DNA of 64,000 nucleotides, from NCBI RefSeq assembly GCF_900163665.1, contig NZ_FUIA01000014.1, forward strand, positions 1 through 64,000, given 5' to 3'. Source of the stretch: Frigoribacterium sp. JB110. Its GTDB lineage: Bacteria > Actinomycetota > Actinomycetes > Actinomycetales > Microbacteriaceae. A model generated the notes under the pieces. The model had not been told where the DNA came from. It searched no databases and saw only the letters and a program-made list of their open reading frames with translations. The position numbers and the translations under genes are program-made. How positions within the stretch are numbered: the stretch's first letter is position 1; every line of letters starts with the position of its first letter. Below are positions 50,080 through 60,537 of the stretch, in pieces.

Positions 50080-50726
50080 GCGACGACAACACGAACGAGA
50101 ACGCAGAAGATCAGGTCGTCGAGCAGTCGGAACCCGAAGCGTCCGATGACGCCTCCGCGGACAAGTCCGCCCCGGACGATCGCGCTCAGGGCGGCCCGTT
50201 CGACGCCAGCGAGGTCAATCCGGTGCGCCCGTACATCGATCTCGGTGGCCTGAAGGTGCTGCCGAGGGACGGCCTCAACCTGCGCCTCGAAGTCGAGGAG
50301 AAGACGAAGCGCATCGTGGCGATCGGGCTCGACTACGTCGATTCGACGCTGCAGGTGCAGCCCTTCGCCGCGCCGCGGTCGAGTGGCCTGTGGCACGAGA
50401 CCCGCGACCAGCTGCGCGACCAGGTGCGCGGCCAGGGCGGTCGCGTCGAGGAACGCGAAGGCGCACTCGGCGCCGAGCTTCTGGCCGAAGTGCCGACGGG
50501 CGACGCCGAAGGCGGCAAGTCGATGCGACTCGCGCGATTCGTCGGCGTGGACGGTCCCCGCTGGTTCCTGCGCGGCGTGATCGGCGGCAAGGCGACGAGC
50601 GACCCGGACGCGGCACGCCAGGTCGAGGAGCTGTTCCGCTCCCTGGTCGTCGTGCGCGGCCAGAACCCGATGCCGCCGCGCGACCTGATTCCGCTGAAGA
50701 TGCCGGCATCGCCGGGCACAGCGTGA
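50076..50726 (+). CDS. DUF3710 protein
   Basis: A 216-residue actinobacterial DUF3710 protein, function unknown. An acidic disordered N-terminus (DDNTNENAEDQVVEQSEPEA) precedes the conserved domain (GPFDASEVNPVRPYIDLG, LRLEVEEKTKRIVAIGLD, WFLRGVIGGKA, ending VVRGQNPMPPRDLIPLKMP). It is coupled by GTGA overlaps to dut before it and DUF3159 after it, so the three form one transcript. Confidence 0.9.
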   Translation: MSDDNTNENAEDQVVEQSEPEASDDASADKSAPDDRAQGGPFDASEVNPVRPYIDLGGLKVLPRDGLNLRLEVEEKTKRIVAIGLDYVDSTLQVQPFAAPRSSGLWHETRDQLRDQVRGQGGRVEEREGALGAELLAEVPTGDAEGGKSMRLARFVGVDGPRWFLRGVIGGKATSDPDAARQVEELFRSLVVVRGQNPMPPRDLIPLKMPASPGTA

Positions 50727-51526
50727 GCGACGCACGGCCCGACGACGCTGAGGGGCGCGACGGCGATGCCGCCGGGCGCACGCCTCTGACGCCTCCTGCG
50801 GCCGAACCGGCCGAGCCGAGCGCGTCGGAGGTCCTCGGGCAGGCGGTGGACAGCGCGGCGCGCCGGGCAGGCATCGACCCGAACGCCGATGAGCCCACAG
50901 CCCGCGTGGTGTGGCGCGTCATCGGCGGTTGGCGCGGCGTCGCCGAGTCGGTGCTGCCGCTGCTCGGCTTCGTCGTCGCCTACACGGTCACGGGCATGCT
51001 GCTGCTGTCGCTGGTGATCTCCGTGGGTGCTGCCGCAGTCTTCACGATCATCCGGCTCGTGATGAAGTCGCCGCCGATCGCTGCGCTGTCGGGTCTGATC
51101 GCAGCGGTGATCGCGGCGGGGATTCCGCTGGTCACCGGCCGCGCGGAGGACCAGTTCGTGATCGGCTTCATCACGAACATCGCCTACGGCTCCGCGTTCG
51201 TGATCTCTGCGCTGGTCCGATGGCCGCTGATCGGCGTCATCTCCGGCTTTCTCGTGGGTGAGGGGCTGGCATGGCGCGAAGATCGGCGCAAGCGGCGCGT
51301 GTTCTTCTGGCTGTCGATGGCTTGGGGCGGGCTGTTCGCGCTGCGTCTCGGCGTGCAGCTGCCGTTCTACTTCGCCGAGGACATCGCCACGCTCGGCACA
51401 GTGAAGATCATCATGGGCATCCCGCTGTTCGCGCTTCTCCTGGCGGGGACATGGCTCGCCGCACGTCGCCTGTACCCGCGCACGGAAGCGCCGGATGGAC
51501 GATCGGACGCCGAGCATCAGGCATAA
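50723..51526 (+). CDS. DUF3159 membrane protein
   Basis: A 267-residue polytopic membrane protein of the DUF3159 family, unknown function. After a Pro/Glu-rich cytoplasmic N-terminus I count about six helices (LLGFVVAYTVTGMLLLSLV, VGAAAVFTIIRLV, LIAAVIAAGIPLVTG, VIGFITNIAYGSAFVIS, WPLIGVISGFLVG, GIPLFALLLAGTWLAAR). GTG 50723 overlaps the DUF3710 stop. It ends 5 bp before the palindrome upstream of acnA. Confidence 0.88.
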   Translation: MSDARPDDAEGRDGDAAGRTPLTPPAAEPAEPSASEVLGQAVDSAARRAGIDPNADEPTARVVWRVIGGWRGVAESVLPLLGFVVAYTVTGMLLLSLVISVGAAAVFTIIRLVMKSPPIAALSGLIAAVIAAGIPLVTGRAEDQFVIGFITNIAYGSAFVISALVRWPLIGVISGFLVGEGLAWREDRRKRRVFFWLSMAWGGLFALRLGVQLPFYFAEDIATLGTVKIIMGIPLFALLLAGTWLAARRLYPRTEAPDGRSDAEHQA

Positions 51527-51530
51527 TGGA

Positions 51531-51552
51531 TTTATCTTGACGTCAAGATAAA
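51531..51552. promoter_or_regulatory. Perfect 22-bp palindrome upstream of acnA (operator)
   Basis: TTTATCTTGAC directly followed by its own reverse complement. TTGACG at its centre can act as -35; a second TTGACG begins at 51553. It lies about 125 bp before the aconitase start and immediately after the DUF3159 stop. A dimeric repressor of the MarR/TetR or Fur class could bind, but I cannot name it. Confidence 0.7.
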
Positions 51553-51675
51553 TTGACGGCCTGGTGCGAGCTCAGAAGAGGTCCAACAGGTTAGGCGTCC
51601 CTTGCTAGCCCGCGGGCCATGCGAGGGGCAGGATGATGGGCAAAGCCCGCGGTCAATTCCGAAGGAGATGAACCG

Positions 51676-54480
51676 GTGTCCACGGTGAACAGCTTCGGTG
51701 CCAAGAGCACCCTGAAAGTCGGCAGCTCCGACTACGAGATCTACCGCCTCGACGCGGTGGAGGGCCACGAGAAGCTGCCTTACAGCCTCAAAGTCCTCCT
51801 CGAGAACCTGCTCCGCACGGAGGACGGCAAGAACGTCACCGACGAGCAGATCCGCGCACTCGGCAACTGGGACGCGTCGGCGGAGCCGAGCACCGAGATC
51901 CAGTTCACGCCGGCGCGAGTGGTGATGCAGGACTTCACGGGTGTTCCGTGCATCGTCGACCTCGCCACCATGCGCGAGGCGGTGACGGCACTCGGCGGAG
52001 ACCCGAACAAGATCAACCCGCTCTCGCCCGCTGAGATGGTCATCGACCACTCGGTCATCGCCGACCTGTTCGGGCGCGAGGACGCGCTGGAGCGCAACGT
52101 GGAGATCGAGTACGAGCGCAACGGTGAGCGCTACCAGTTCCTGCGCTGGGGCCAGTCGGCGTTCGACGACTTCAAGGTCGTGCCGCCAGGGACCGGCATC
52201 GTGCACCAGGTCAACATCGAGCACCTCGCCAAGGTCATCTACGACCGTCCGGCCGACGGTGTGATGCGTGCGTACCCCGACACGTGCGTCGGCACCGACT
52301 CGCACACCACGATGGTCAACGGCCTCGGTGTGCTCGGCTGGGGCGTCGGCGGCATCGAGGCGGAGGCGGCCATGCTCGGCCAGCCGGTGTCGATGCTCAT
52401 CCCGCGCGTCGTCGGCTTCAAGCTCGCCGGCGAGATCCCCGCCGGCGTGACGGCGACCGACGTCGTCCTGACGATCACGGACATGCTGCGCAAGCACGGT
52501 GTCGTCGGCAAGTTCGTGGAGTTCTACGGTGAGGGCGTCGGCTCCGTGCCGCTCGCCAACCGTGCCACGATCGGCAACATGTCGCCGGAGTTCGGCTCGA
52601 CCGCCGCGATCTTCCCCGTCGACGACGTCACGCTCGAGTACCTGCGCCTGACCGGCCGCGAGGAGCACGCAGTCCAGCTCGTCGAGGAGTACGCCAAGGA
52701 GCAGGGCCTCTGGCACGACCCCTCCCGCGAGCCCGAGTACAGCGAGTACATCGAGCTCGACCTGTCGACGGTCGTGCCGTCGATCGCCGGCCCGAAGCGC
52801 CCGCAGGACCGCGTACTGCTCTCGGAGGCGAAAGAGCAGTTCGACAAGGACCTGCTCAACTACACTTCGGCGCCGTCGGACATCGTCGACGAGGCCGGCG
52901 AGGAGTCGTTCCCCGCATCGGACCCGGCCTCGCTCGAGACCGAGCATGCCGAAACGGTCGTGCACCACAACTCGGCGCACCCGCCGGCGTCCGTGTCGCA
53001 GCCCGTGCGGATCCGCACGGCAGAGGATGAGTACACACTCGACCACGGCGCTGTGGCGCTGGCAGCGATCACATCCTGCACGAACACATCGAACCCGTCG
53101 GTCATGATCGCCGCCGGCCTGATCGCGCGGAAGGCACGAGAGAAGGGCCTGAAGAGCAAGCCGTGGGTGAAGACCACGCTCGGCCCCGGTTCGAAGGTCG
53201 TCACCGACTACTACGAGAAGTCGGGTCTCGACAAGGATCTCGAGGGCCTCGGCTTCTACACGGTCGGCTACGGCTGCACGATCTGCATCGGCAACTCCGG
53301 CCCGCTGATCCCCGAGGTCTCGCAGGGCATCAACGACAACGACCTCGCGGTCACGGCGGTGCTCTCAGGCAACCGCAACTTCGAGGGACGCATCAGCCCC
53401 GACGTGAAGATGAACTACCTCGCATCGCCTCCGCTGGTCGTGGCGTACGCGCTGGCCGGCTCGATGCACTTCGACTTCGACAGCGACGCCCTCGGCAAGG
53501 ATTCCGATGGCAACGAGGTGTTCCTGAAGGACATCTGGCCGTCGCCCGACGAGGTGCAGGAGATCATCGACTTCGCGATCTCGCGCGAGCAGTTCATCAA
53601 GCAGTACAAGACGGTGTTCGACGGTGACGACCGCTGGCGCAACCTGCCGACGCCGACCGGCTCGACGTTCGAGTGGGACGCTGATTCGACCTACGTGCGC
53701 AAGCCCCCGTACTTCGACGGCATGACGCACGAGCTTACGCCGGTGCGCGACATCACCGGCGCCCGTGCGCTGGCGAAGCTGGGCGACTCGGTCACGACGG
53801 ACCACATCTCGCCCGCTGGTGCGATCAAGGCCGACACCCCGGCCGGTCGCTATCTGAACGAGCACGGCATCGACCGCAAGGACTTCAACTCGTACGGTTC
53901 GCGCCGTGGAAACCACGAGGTGATGATCCGGGGCACGTTCGCCAACATCCGTCTGAAGAACCAGCTGCTCGATGGCGTCGAGGGCGGGTACACCCGCGAC
54001 TTCACGCAGCCGGACGCTCCGCAGTCGTTCATCTACGATGCCTCGCAGAACTACCAGGAGGCGGGCACACCGCTCGTGGTGCTCGGCGGCAAGGAGTACG
54101 GCTCGGGTTCGTCGCGCGACTGGGCGGCCAAGGGCACCAGCCTGCTGGGCGTGCACGCCGTCATCACCGAGAGCTTCGAGCGCATCCACCGCTCGAACCT
54201 GATCGGCATGGGCGTCGTTCCGCTGCAGTTCCCGGAGGGCGAGTCCGCCGATTCGCTCGGTCTCGACGGCACCGAGGTCTTCTCGATCACGGGCCTCGAG
54301 GAACTGAACGAGGGCACCACACCGAAGACGGTGCACGTCGTCGCAGAGCCCAGCGAGCACTCGGCAGAGGGCAGGCAGCCCGTCGAGTTCGACGCGGTCG
54401 TCCGCATCGACACCCCGGGTGAGGCGGACTACTACCGCAACGGAGGCATCCTCCAGTACGTCCTCCGCTCACTCGTCTGA
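51676..54480 (+). CDS. acnA: Aconitate hydratase A
   Basis: TCA-cycle aconitase of the AcnA/IRP type, 934 residues. Cluster-ligand cysteines are seen in [14 protein letters not shown] and [13 protein letters not shown]. Substrate-site motifs include [20 protein letters not shown], and the C-terminal swivel domain carries [18 protein letters not shown]. An actinobacterial insertion ([18 protein letters not shown]) lies between domains 2 and 3. GTG 51676 follows AAGGAGATG. The perfect palindrome about 125 bp upstream and a long 5' region suggest regulated transcription. Confidence 0.97.
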   Translation: MSTVNSFGAKSTLKVGSSDYEIYRLDAVEGHEKLPYSLKVLLENLLRTEDGKNVTDEQIRALGNWDASAEPSTEIQFTPARVVMQDFTGVPCIVDLATMREAVTALGGDPNKINPLSPAEMVIDHSVIADLFGREDALERNVEIEYERNGERYQFLRWGQSAFDDFKVVPPGTGIVHQVNIEHLAKVIYDRPADGVMRAYPDTCVGTDSHTTMVNGLGVLGWGVGGIEAEAAMLGQPVSMLIPRVVGFKLAGEIPAGVTATDVVLTITDMLRKHGVVGKFVEFYGEGVGSVPLANRATIGNMSPEFGSTAAIFPVDDVTLEYLRLTGREEHAVQLVEEYAKEQGLWHDPSREPEYSEYIELDLSTVVPSIAGPKRPQDRVLLSEAKEQFDKDLLNYTSAPSDIVDEAGEESFPASDPASLETEHAETVVHHNSAHPPASVSQPVRIRTAEDEYTLDHGAVALAAITSCTNTSNPSVMIAAGLIARKAREKGLKSKPWVKTTLGPGSKVVTDYYEKSGLDKDLEGLGFYTVGYGCTICIGNSGPLIPEVSQGINDNDLAVTAVLSGNRNFEGRISPDVKMNYLASPPLVVAYALAGSMHFDFDSDALGKDSDGNEVFLKDIWPSPDEVQEIIDFAISREQFIKQYKTVFDGDDRWRNLPTPTGSTFEWDADSTYVRKPPYFDGMTHELTPVRDITGARALAKLGDSVTTDHISPAGAIKADTPAGRYLNEHGIDRKDFNSYGSRRGNHEVMIRGTFANIRLKNQLLDGVEGGYTRDFTQPDAPQSFIYDASQNYQEAGTPLVVLGGKEYGSGSSRDWAAKGTSLLGVHAVITESFERIHRSNLIGMGVVPLQFPEGESADSLGLDGTEVFSITGLEELNEGTTPKTVHVVAEPSEHSAEGRQPVEFDAVVRIDTPGEADYYRNGGILQYVLRSLV

Positions 54481-54501
54481 GCAGGCGCTCGGAGGCCAGC
54501 A

Positions 54502-54540
54502 GGGAAGACCCCGTCCACCACAGGTGGGCGGGGTCTTCCC
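54502..54540 (+). terminator. Terminator of acnA
   Basis: GGGAAGACCCCGTCCACC, ACA, GGTGGGCGGGGTCTTCCC: an 18-bp stem with one mismatch, 21 bp past the acnA stop. Confidence 0.85.
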
Positions 54541-54557
54541 ATGTTCCACTCCAGGCT

Positions 54558-54627
54558 GCCGAGATGCGCACTTTTCGTCGAGATGCGCCGGTTTCAACGT
54601 GATTTCGTCGAAAAAGTGCGCATCTCG
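54558..54627. repeat. Intergenic palindromic repeat, copy 2
   Basis: A left arm 54558-54577 (GCCGAGATGCGCACTTTTCG) and a shorter second left arm (CGAGATGCGCC at 54579-54589) compete for one right arm 54609-54627 (CGAAAAAGTGCGCATCTCG). It is located between the acnA terminator and dxs. It shares 22 identical bases with copy 1 at 23274. Confidence 0.8.
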
Positions 54628-54719
54628 CGAGCTGTTTCGGGCGCCTTAGTACTGGAGGGAAGGGGTTGTCGGGTCTGCCCCATTGCGCGCGCGGGCGAGA
54701 TCTTCCAGGTCGGCTGGCG

Positions 54720-54725
54720 TAACCT
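54720..54725 (+). promoter_or_regulatory. Leaderless -10 element of dxs
   Basis: TAACCT, 6 nt, ATG 54732; no ribosome site precedes the ATG. Confidence 0.6.
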
Positions 54726-54731
54726 CGTCGT

Positions 54732-56684
54732 ATGACTCTGCTGGAATCGATCGGTGGGCCGCGCGACCTCGACGGGCTCACACCCGCGCAGCTCGAGCAG
54801 CTGGCTGCGGAGATCCGCGAGTTCCTCATCGCGAACGTGGCGCGCACAGGGGGTCACCTCGGGCCGAACCTCGGCGTCGTCGAGATGACGATCGCGCTGC
54901 ACAGGGTGTTCCAGTCGCCGGACGATCCGATCATCTTCGACACCGGTCACCAGTCGTACGTGCACAAGCTGCTCACGGGCAGGCAGCACTTCGACGGGCT
55001 GCGCACGCGAGGCGGCCTCGCCGGCTACCCGCAGCGCTCGGAGAGCGAGCACGACGTCGTCGAGTCCTCGCACGCCTCGAGCTCGCTCAGCTGGGCCGAC
55101 GGCATCTCCCGCGCCTTTGCGCGCACCGGGCGCTCCGACCGCCACGTCGTCGCTGTCGTGGGCGACGGTGCGCTCACGGGCGGCATGACGTGGGAGGCGC
55201 TGAACAACATCACCGACGACAACGAGCGCAATCTCGTGATCGTCATCAACGACAACGGCCGCTCCTACGCACCGACGATCGGCGGCATGGCGCGCTATCT
55301 GAACCGCCTGCGCACGGCGGGGACGTACCGTTCCCTCGACGAGAAATCGGGCCGGATGGCCGGGAGATTCGGATCGATCGGGCGCGCACTCTACCGGGGT
55401 ATCCGGGGCGGCACGCGCGGGTTCCTCTCGCGATTCGCCAACTACTCTCCGCTGTACTCACAGCTCGGCATCAAGTACCTCGGCCCGGTCGACGGACACG
55501 ATGTGCGGGCGATGACAGAGGCGCTGCAGCTAGCCAAGTCGTACGGCGCTCCCGTGATCGTGCACGCCATCACTGACAAGGGGCGCGGCTACGAGCCCGC
55601 GCGCAACGACGAGGCCGATCAGTTCCACGCCGTCGGCAAGATCGATCCGGAGACCGGCCGCCCCGTCGGGGGAGGCTCGGCCCAGTCTTGGACCGACGTG
55701 TTCGCGGACGAGCTGGTGAAGGTCGGTGAGAGCCGCTCAGATGTCATCGCGATCACCGCGGCCATGCTCCGGCCTACGGGGCTCGCGCCGTTCGCTGAGC
55801 GCTTCCCCGACCGCGTCTACGACGTCGGCATCGCCGAGCAGCATGCAGTGACCTCAGCGGCCGGCCTCGCCTACGGCGGGCTGCATCCGGTCGTCGCCCT
55901 GTACGCGACGTTCATGAACCGCGCCTTCGACCAGGTGCTGATGGACGTCGCGCTGCATCGCGCCGGGGTCACCTTCGTGCTCGACAGGGCGGGCGTCACC
56001 GGTCCCGACGGGCCCAGCCACCACGGCATGTGGGATCTCGCCCTGCTGCACATCGTGCCGAACATCCGGATGGCGGTTCCCCGCGACGCCGAGCGCGTCA
56101 GAGAGGAGCTGCGCGAGGCCGTCGCGGTCGAGGACGCTCCGACGGTCGTGCGGTACTCGAAGGGCGCAGTCCCCGACGCGATCGACGCCATCGAGCGCCT
56201 GGATGACGGCGTCGATGTCCTCTCGCGCGGCGAGAGCGAGGACGTCCTGATCATCGGCATCGGGCCGTTCGCCTCGGTCGGGCTCGACGTGGCCGCACGA
56301 CTGAAGGCACAGGGCATCGGTGCCACCGTCGTGGACCCGCGGTGGGTCGTGCCCGTGCCGGCCTCCGTGACCGAACTGTCGGCCAGGCACCGCCTCGTCA
56401 TCACGCTGGAGGACGGCATCCGTGTCGGCGGTATCGGCACTCGCGTGCGCCAGGTGCTGCGCGAGGCGGGCGTCGATACGGCCGTGGACGAGCTCGGCCT
56501 GCCCGATGCGTTCCTCGACCACGCCTCGCGCGACGAGATCCTTGCGGACGCGGGGCTCACGCCGGCGAAGATCGCCCAGGACGTCGTCTCGCAGGTGCTG
56601 GGCACACGGGTGCCCGTTGCGCGGTCGGAGTACGAGCACGATGTGCGCACTCCCACCGGCCCGGTCGACCACGTATCACGCTGA
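54732..56684 (+). CDS. dxs: 1-deoxy-D-xylulose-5-phosphate synthase
   Basis: Thiamine-diphosphate enzyme joining pyruvate and glyceraldehyde-3-phosphate in the first step of the MEP isoprenoid route. The 650-residue product has the DXS hallmarks: GGHLGPNLGVVEMTIALH, FDTGHQSYVHKLLTGR, ThDP motif GDGALTGGMTWEALNNI, the second domain's DVGIAEQHAVTSAAGLA (catalytic Glu) and RAGVTGPDGPSHHGMWD. Start fixed by the family's N-terminus and the adjacent -10. Confidence 0.97.
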   Translation: MTLLESIGGPRDLDGLTPAQLEQLAAEIREFLIANVARTGGHLGPNLGVVEMTIALHRVFQSPDDPIIFDTGHQSYVHKLLTGRQHFDGLRTRGGLAGYPQRSESEHDVVESSHASSSLSWADGISRAFARTGRSDRHVVAVVGDGALTGGMTWEALNNITDDNERNLVIVINDNGRSYAPTIGGMARYLNRLRTAGTYRSLDEKSGRMAGRFGSIGRALYRGIRGGTRGFLSRFANYSPLYSQLGIKYLGPVDGHDVRAMTEALQLAKSYGAPVIVHAITDKGRGYEPARNDEADQFHAVGKIDPETGRPVGGGSAQSWTDVFADELVKVGESRSDVIAITAAMLRPTGLAPFAERFPDRVYDVGIAEQHAVTSAAGLAYGGLHPVVALYATFMNRAFDQVLMDVALHRAGVTFVLDRAGVTGPDGPSHHGMWDLALLHIVPNIRMAVPRDAERVREELREAVAVEDAPTVVRYSKGAVPDAIDAIERLDDGVDVLSRGESEDVLIIGIGPFASVGLDVAARLKAQGIGATVVDPRWVVPVPASVTELSARHRLVITLEDGIRVGGIGTRVRQVLREAGVDTAVDELGLPDAFLDHASRDEILADAGLTPAKIAQDVVSQVLGTRVPVARSEYEHDVRTPTGPVDHVSR

Positions 56685-56718
56685 CGGCAGCGCGACGGCG
56701 CCGTGCGTCCGGGGCGGG

Positions 56719-56724
56719 TATAAG
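56719..56724 (+). promoter_or_regulatory. Possible -10 of the ABC exporter operon
   Basis: TATAAG 38 bp before the ATG, the only near-consensus hexamer in the short gap after dxs. No -35 is evident. Confidence 0.3.
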
Positions 56725-56761
56725 CTGAAGAGCTTTGCCCATTCCGAACGCTGAGAGAGCC

Positions 56762-58648
56762 ATGTCCCGTTCACACACCGGCGACGCGCGCCTGCCGCTG
56801 CATCGCGCGCTGCTGCGGCTTCTGCCGTTCGCGAAGGCCGACCTGCCCAGAATCGGGCTGGGCGGGCTGTCCGCATTATGCGCGTCGATCGTCGCACTGA
56901 TGATCCCGACCGCCCTCGAATGGATCGTGGGCGGACCGCTGTCGACGGGACAGACAGAGCCGGTGGTCTGGGGCGCGCTGGCTGTGCTGGGTCTGGGGCT
57001 GGTCGAGGCCGTCATGGTGTGGCTTCGGCGATGGTTCGTGCTCGCGCCGTCCGCGTCGATCGAATACAACGTGCGCACGCGCTTCTACAACCGCCTGCAG
57101 CGGCTTCCGATCGAGTTCCACGATCGCTGGCAGGGCGGGCAGCTGCTCAGCCGGATGATGCAGGACATCGGCCAGATCCGCCGTTGGCTCGCCTTCGGGC
57201 TGATCATGCTGGTGGTGAACCTGCTCACCGTGCTGATCGGGGCGGCGCTGCTGTTCCAGTGGCACTGGGCGCTCGGCAGCGTGTTCCTCGTATCCGGCAT
57301 TCCCGTGTTCGTGCAGGCGTTTCGGTTCGAGCGACGCTACGGCATGCTCACCCGGCGCAGCCAGGACCAGCAGGGCGACCTCGCGACGAGCGTCGAGGAG
57401 AGCGTGCACGGCATCAGGGTGCTGAAGGCCTTCGGTCGTGGCCCGGATGCTCTGACCCGATTCACGCGCCAGGCAGAGGGTCTGCGCAGCACCGAGATGA
57501 GCAAGGCGCGTTCGATCGCTGTGATCGACTTCGTGCTCGTCTTCATGCCGGAGCTCGCGTTCGCGGCCTGCCTCGCGCTCGGCATCTGGCTCGCCCAGGC
57601 CGGCGAGTTGGAGGTCTCGCAGCTGTTCGCCTACTTCGCCATGGCGACCATTCTGCGCTGGCCCATGGAATCGATCGGGTTCCTGTTCTCGTTCCTTCTC
57701 GACACACGCACGGCGACCGACCGCATATTCGAGGTGTTCGACTCCGCCGACACCATCACCGAGCCCGAGGCGCCGGTCGCGCTGACCGCCCCGCGCGGCG
57801 AGCTCCGTTTCGAAGGCGTGCGCTTCCGCTACCAGGATGCGCGTTCGAGCGAGCGCGACCTGCTCGACGGCGTCGATCTCGCAGTCGCCCCTGGCGAGAC
57901 GATGGCCCTGGTCGGACTGACCGGCTCGGGGAAGACGACTCTCACGACGCTGCCGACGAGGCTGTACGACGTCACGGGCGGCCGCGTCACACTCGACGGC
58001 GTCGATGTGCGCGACCTGTCCATTGTCGAGCTGCGCACCCGGATCGCCACGGCCTTCGAAGATGCGACGCTATTCTCGGCGACCGTGCGCGAGAACGTCC
58101 TGCTCGGGCGGGACGACCTCGACATCTCCTCGTCCGAGGCAGGACGCGTGATGCGAGAGGCGCTCGAAGTGTCGCAGGCAGAGTTCGTCGAGGAGCTGCC
58201 CGATGGTGTGTCGACGATGATCGGGGAGGAGGGCATGAGCCTCTCCGGCGGGCAGCGCCAGCGGCTGGCGCTCGCCCGTGCCGTCGCGGCGCGTCCCTCC
58301 GTGATCGTGATGGACGACCCGCTGTCGGCGCTGGACGTCGACACGGAGGAGCGCGTGCAGGGCGAGCTGCGGAGGGTGCTCGCGGGGACGACGGCGCTCA
58401 TCGTGGCGCATCGGCCGTCGACCGTGGCACTCGCCGACCGCGTCGCACTGCTCGAGCACGGGCGGATCACGGCGGTCGGCGCTCACACCGATCTGATGGC
58501 ATCGTCGGCCGGCTATCGCGCCGTCATCTCCAGCATCGAGCACACGGACGATGCCAGCCGCGATCCGAACCCGACGAGCGAGCTCGACATCATCGCAGAG
58601 CGCGAGAGCCGGCAGGAATCGGCCCGCAACGAGGGGAGCACGCGATGA
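56762..58648 (+). CDS. ABC exporter half-transporter, degenerate-site subunit
   Basis: Six-helix membrane domain fused to an ATPase (type IV/ABCB exporter), 628 residues. The NBD has Walker [10 protein letters not shown], intact signature LSGGQRQR and H-loop AHRPSTV, but Walker [13 protein letters not shown] has Asp where the catalytic Glu should be. Together with the next gene this fits a heterodimeric exporter with one catalytic and one degenerate site (BmrCD/TM287-288 style). ATG 56762 is chosen over an upstream TTG. Exported substrate unknown; lipid, peptide or drug. Confidence 0.92.
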   Translation: MSRSHTGDARLPLHRALLRLLPFAKADLPRIGLGGLSALCASIVALMIPTALEWIVGGPLSTGQTEPVVWGALAVLGLGLVEAVMVWLRRWFVLAPSASIEYNVRTRFYNRLQRLPIEFHDRWQGGQLLSRMMQDIGQIRRWLAFGLIMLVVNLLTVLIGAALLFQWHWALGSVFLVSGIPVFVQAFRFERRYGMLTRRSQDQQGDLATSVEESVHGIRVLKAFGRGPDALTRFTRQAEGLRSTEMSKARSIAVIDFVLVFMPELAFAACLALGIWLAQAGELEVSQLFAYFAMATILRWPMESIGFLFSFLLDTRTATDRIFEVFDSADTITEPEAPVALTAPRGELRFEGVRFRYQDARSSERDLLDGVDLAVAPGETMALVGLTGSGKTTLTTLPTRLYDVTGGRVTLDGVDVRDLSIVELRTRIATAFEDATLFSATVRENVLLGRDDLDISSSEAGRVMREALEVSQAEFVEELPDGVSTMIGEEGMSLSGGQRQRLALARAVAARPSVIVMDDPLSALDVDTEERVQGELRRVLAGTTALIVAHRPSTVALADRVALLEHGRITAVGAHTDLMASSAGYRAVISSIEHTDDASRDPNPTSELDIIAERESRQESARNEGSTR

Positions 58649-60459
58649 GCGGCACCGTGCAGGGGGTCGCGGGCGAGGACCGCGAAGACTACACCGGGGA
58701 AGAGAGCCGCGTCATCCGGCGTCGGTCGGGACGCCTGCTGCTGGCACTGCTGCGCCCGCTGGGCTGGCGGCTGCTGGGCGTGTCGATCGTCGTCGTCGCG
58801 CAGACCGGTTTCCGCGTGCTCGGCCCCGCTCTGCTCACCATCGGCCTGAACACGGCGCTTCCCGCCGTGATCGACGAGGCGGACTGGGGGCCGACGTGGC
58901 TCGTCGTGGGGGCCTATGCGCTCACGGCGGTCCTCGGCGCCGGACTGCTGGCGTGGTACGACGTGCTGGCCGCGAGGATCACGCAGAACGTCCTGCTCGA
59001 CCTCCGCCTGCGTGTGTTCCGACACACGCAGCTGCTGAGCCTGGAGTTCCACGAGCAGTACACGTCGGGGCGGATCATCTCGCGCCAGACCAGCGATCTC
59101 GAGACCATCAGGGAGCTCTTCGCCGGCGGCCTCACCGAGCTCGTCGCCGGTGTGCTGTACGGCGGTTTCACCCTCGTCGCGCTGATGATCCTGGACTGGC
59201 AGTCCGGCCTGATCGTGCTGGTCTGCGGCGTGCCGCTCGCGCTCCTGATGCGCTGGTTCTATCGCAGTTCGCAGTCCGCTTACCGCGGCACCCGTGTGCA
59301 CAGCGCCCGCGTCATCGTGAAGTTCGTCGAGACGATGACGGGCATCCGCGCGGGGAAGGCATTCCGCACCGAGCCTCGCAACGAGGTCGAGTTCGGCAGG
59401 CTTGCGGGTGCGTACCGCAACGCGAACATGCGCGTCATCCGGTTGTTCGGCACCTTCGAACCCGCTCTGATGGCCATTTCGGCGTTCGCGATCGGTGCTG
59501 TCGTGCTGTGGGGCGGTGTGCGCATCACGTGGGAGTCGTTCACCGTCGGCGCGCTGCTGGGCGCCGTGCTGTACGTGCGCAACTTCTTCGCACCGCTGCA
59601 GGAGGTGGCGATGTTCCTGAACTCGTATCAGGCAGCCGCCGCGTCGCTGGAGAAGGTGTCCGGCGTGCTGGAGGAGCAGCCCTCCGTGCCCGACCCCGCG
59701 ACGCCCGAGCCGCTCGCACAGGCGAGCGGGCACCTGCTCCTCGACGACGTCACCTTCGGCTACGGCGACGGTCGAACGGTGCTGCCAGAGCTGCGTCTCG
59801 ACATCCCGAGCGGCCAGACAGTGGCCGTCGTCGGCACGACAGGTGCGGGCAAGTCGACTGTCGCCAAGCTCGTCTCGCGCTTCTACGACCCGACCCAGGG
59901 GCGCGTCACGCTCGACGGCATCGATCTGCGCGACCTGAGCCCGCAGGATCTCCGCCGCGCCATCGTGATGGTGACGCAGGAGGCCTACCTGTTCAGCGGA
60001 TCGGTCGCTGACAACATCGCGCTCGGGCGTCCTGGCGCATCGATGGAGGAGGTCGTGCGAGCGGCGAAGGCGGTGGGCGCGCACGACTTCATCGAGCAGC
60101 TCCCCGACGGCTACGACACGAACGTGAACAAGCGAGGCGGCAGAGTCTCCGCCGGGCAACGGCAGCTGGTGTCGTTCGCCAGAGCGTTCCTTGCCGACCC
60201 CGCCGTGCTGATCCTGGACGAGGCGACTGCGTCGCTCGACATGCCGTCGGAGCGGATGATCCAGGACGCGCTGCAGACGCTGCTGGCGGACCGCACGGCC
60301 ATCATCATCGCGCACCGCCTGTCCACGGTCGAGATCGCGGACCGCGTGCTGGTCATGGAACACGGCCGCGTGATCGAGGACGACACCCCCGCCGCCCTGA
60401 TCGCCGGCACCGGCACCTTCGCCCGCCTGCACGCAGCGTGGAAGGACTCCCTGGTGTGA
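58645..60459 (+). CDS. ABC exporter half-transporter, catalytic-site subunit
   Basis: The second half-transporter, 604 residues, start coupled (ATGA) to the first. It has six helices, Walker [10 protein letters not shown] and Walker [14 protein letters not shown] with the catalytic Glu, but a changed signature VSAGQRQL. Its Walker motifs would pair with the first subunit's LSGGQ to form the active ATP site, while its own signature faces the degenerate site. The operon ends at a strong inverted repeat. Confidence 0.92.
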   Translation: MSGTVQGVAGEDREDYTGEESRVIRRRSGRLLLALLRPLGWRLLGVSIVVVAQTGFRVLGPALLTIGLNTALPAVIDEADWGPTWLVVGAYALTAVLGAGLLAWYDVLAARITQNVLLDLRLRVFRHTQLLSLEFHEQYTSGRIISRQTSDLETIRELFAGGLTELVAGVLYGGFTLVALMILDWQSGLIVLVCGVPLALLMRWFYRSSQSAYRGTRVHSARVIVKFVETMTGIRAGKAFRTEPRNEVEFGRLAGAYRNANMRVIRLFGTFEPALMAISAFAIGAVVLWGGVRITWESFTVGALLGAVLYVRNFFAPLQEVAMFLNSYQAAAASLEKVSGVLEEQPSVPDPATPEPLAQASGHLLLDDVTFGYGDGRTVLPELRLDIPSGQTVAVVGTTGAGKSTVAKLVSRFYDPTQGRVTLDGIDLRDLSPQDLRRAIVMVTQEAYLFSGSVADNIALGRPGASMEEVVRAAKAVGAHDFIEQLPDGYDTNVNKRGGRVSAGQRQLVSFARAFLADPAVLILDEATASLDMPSERMIQDALQTLLADRTAIIIAHRLSTVEIADRVLVMEHGRVIEDDTPAALIAGTGTFARLHAAWKDSLV

Positions 60460-60464
60460 GCCCC

Positions 60465-60532
60465 TAACTCTTCATTTCTGGCACAGATCTACTGGGTCAC
60501 CCATACGGAGATGTGCCAGAAATGAAGAGTTA
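60465..60532. repeat. Long inverted repeat between convergent operons
   Basis: TAACTCTTCATTTCTGGCAC (60465-60484) and its exact reverse complement (60513-60532) with AGATCT/AGAT-containing inner bases. It is AT-rich relative to its surroundings and lies between the ABC exporter and fadJ. Confidence 0.8.
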
Positions 60533-60537
60533 CGCGG

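Noticed and set aside
51540..51675. Riboswitch before acnA
   Set aside because: The region holds the palindrome and an unremarkable leader; I see no conserved riboswitch core.
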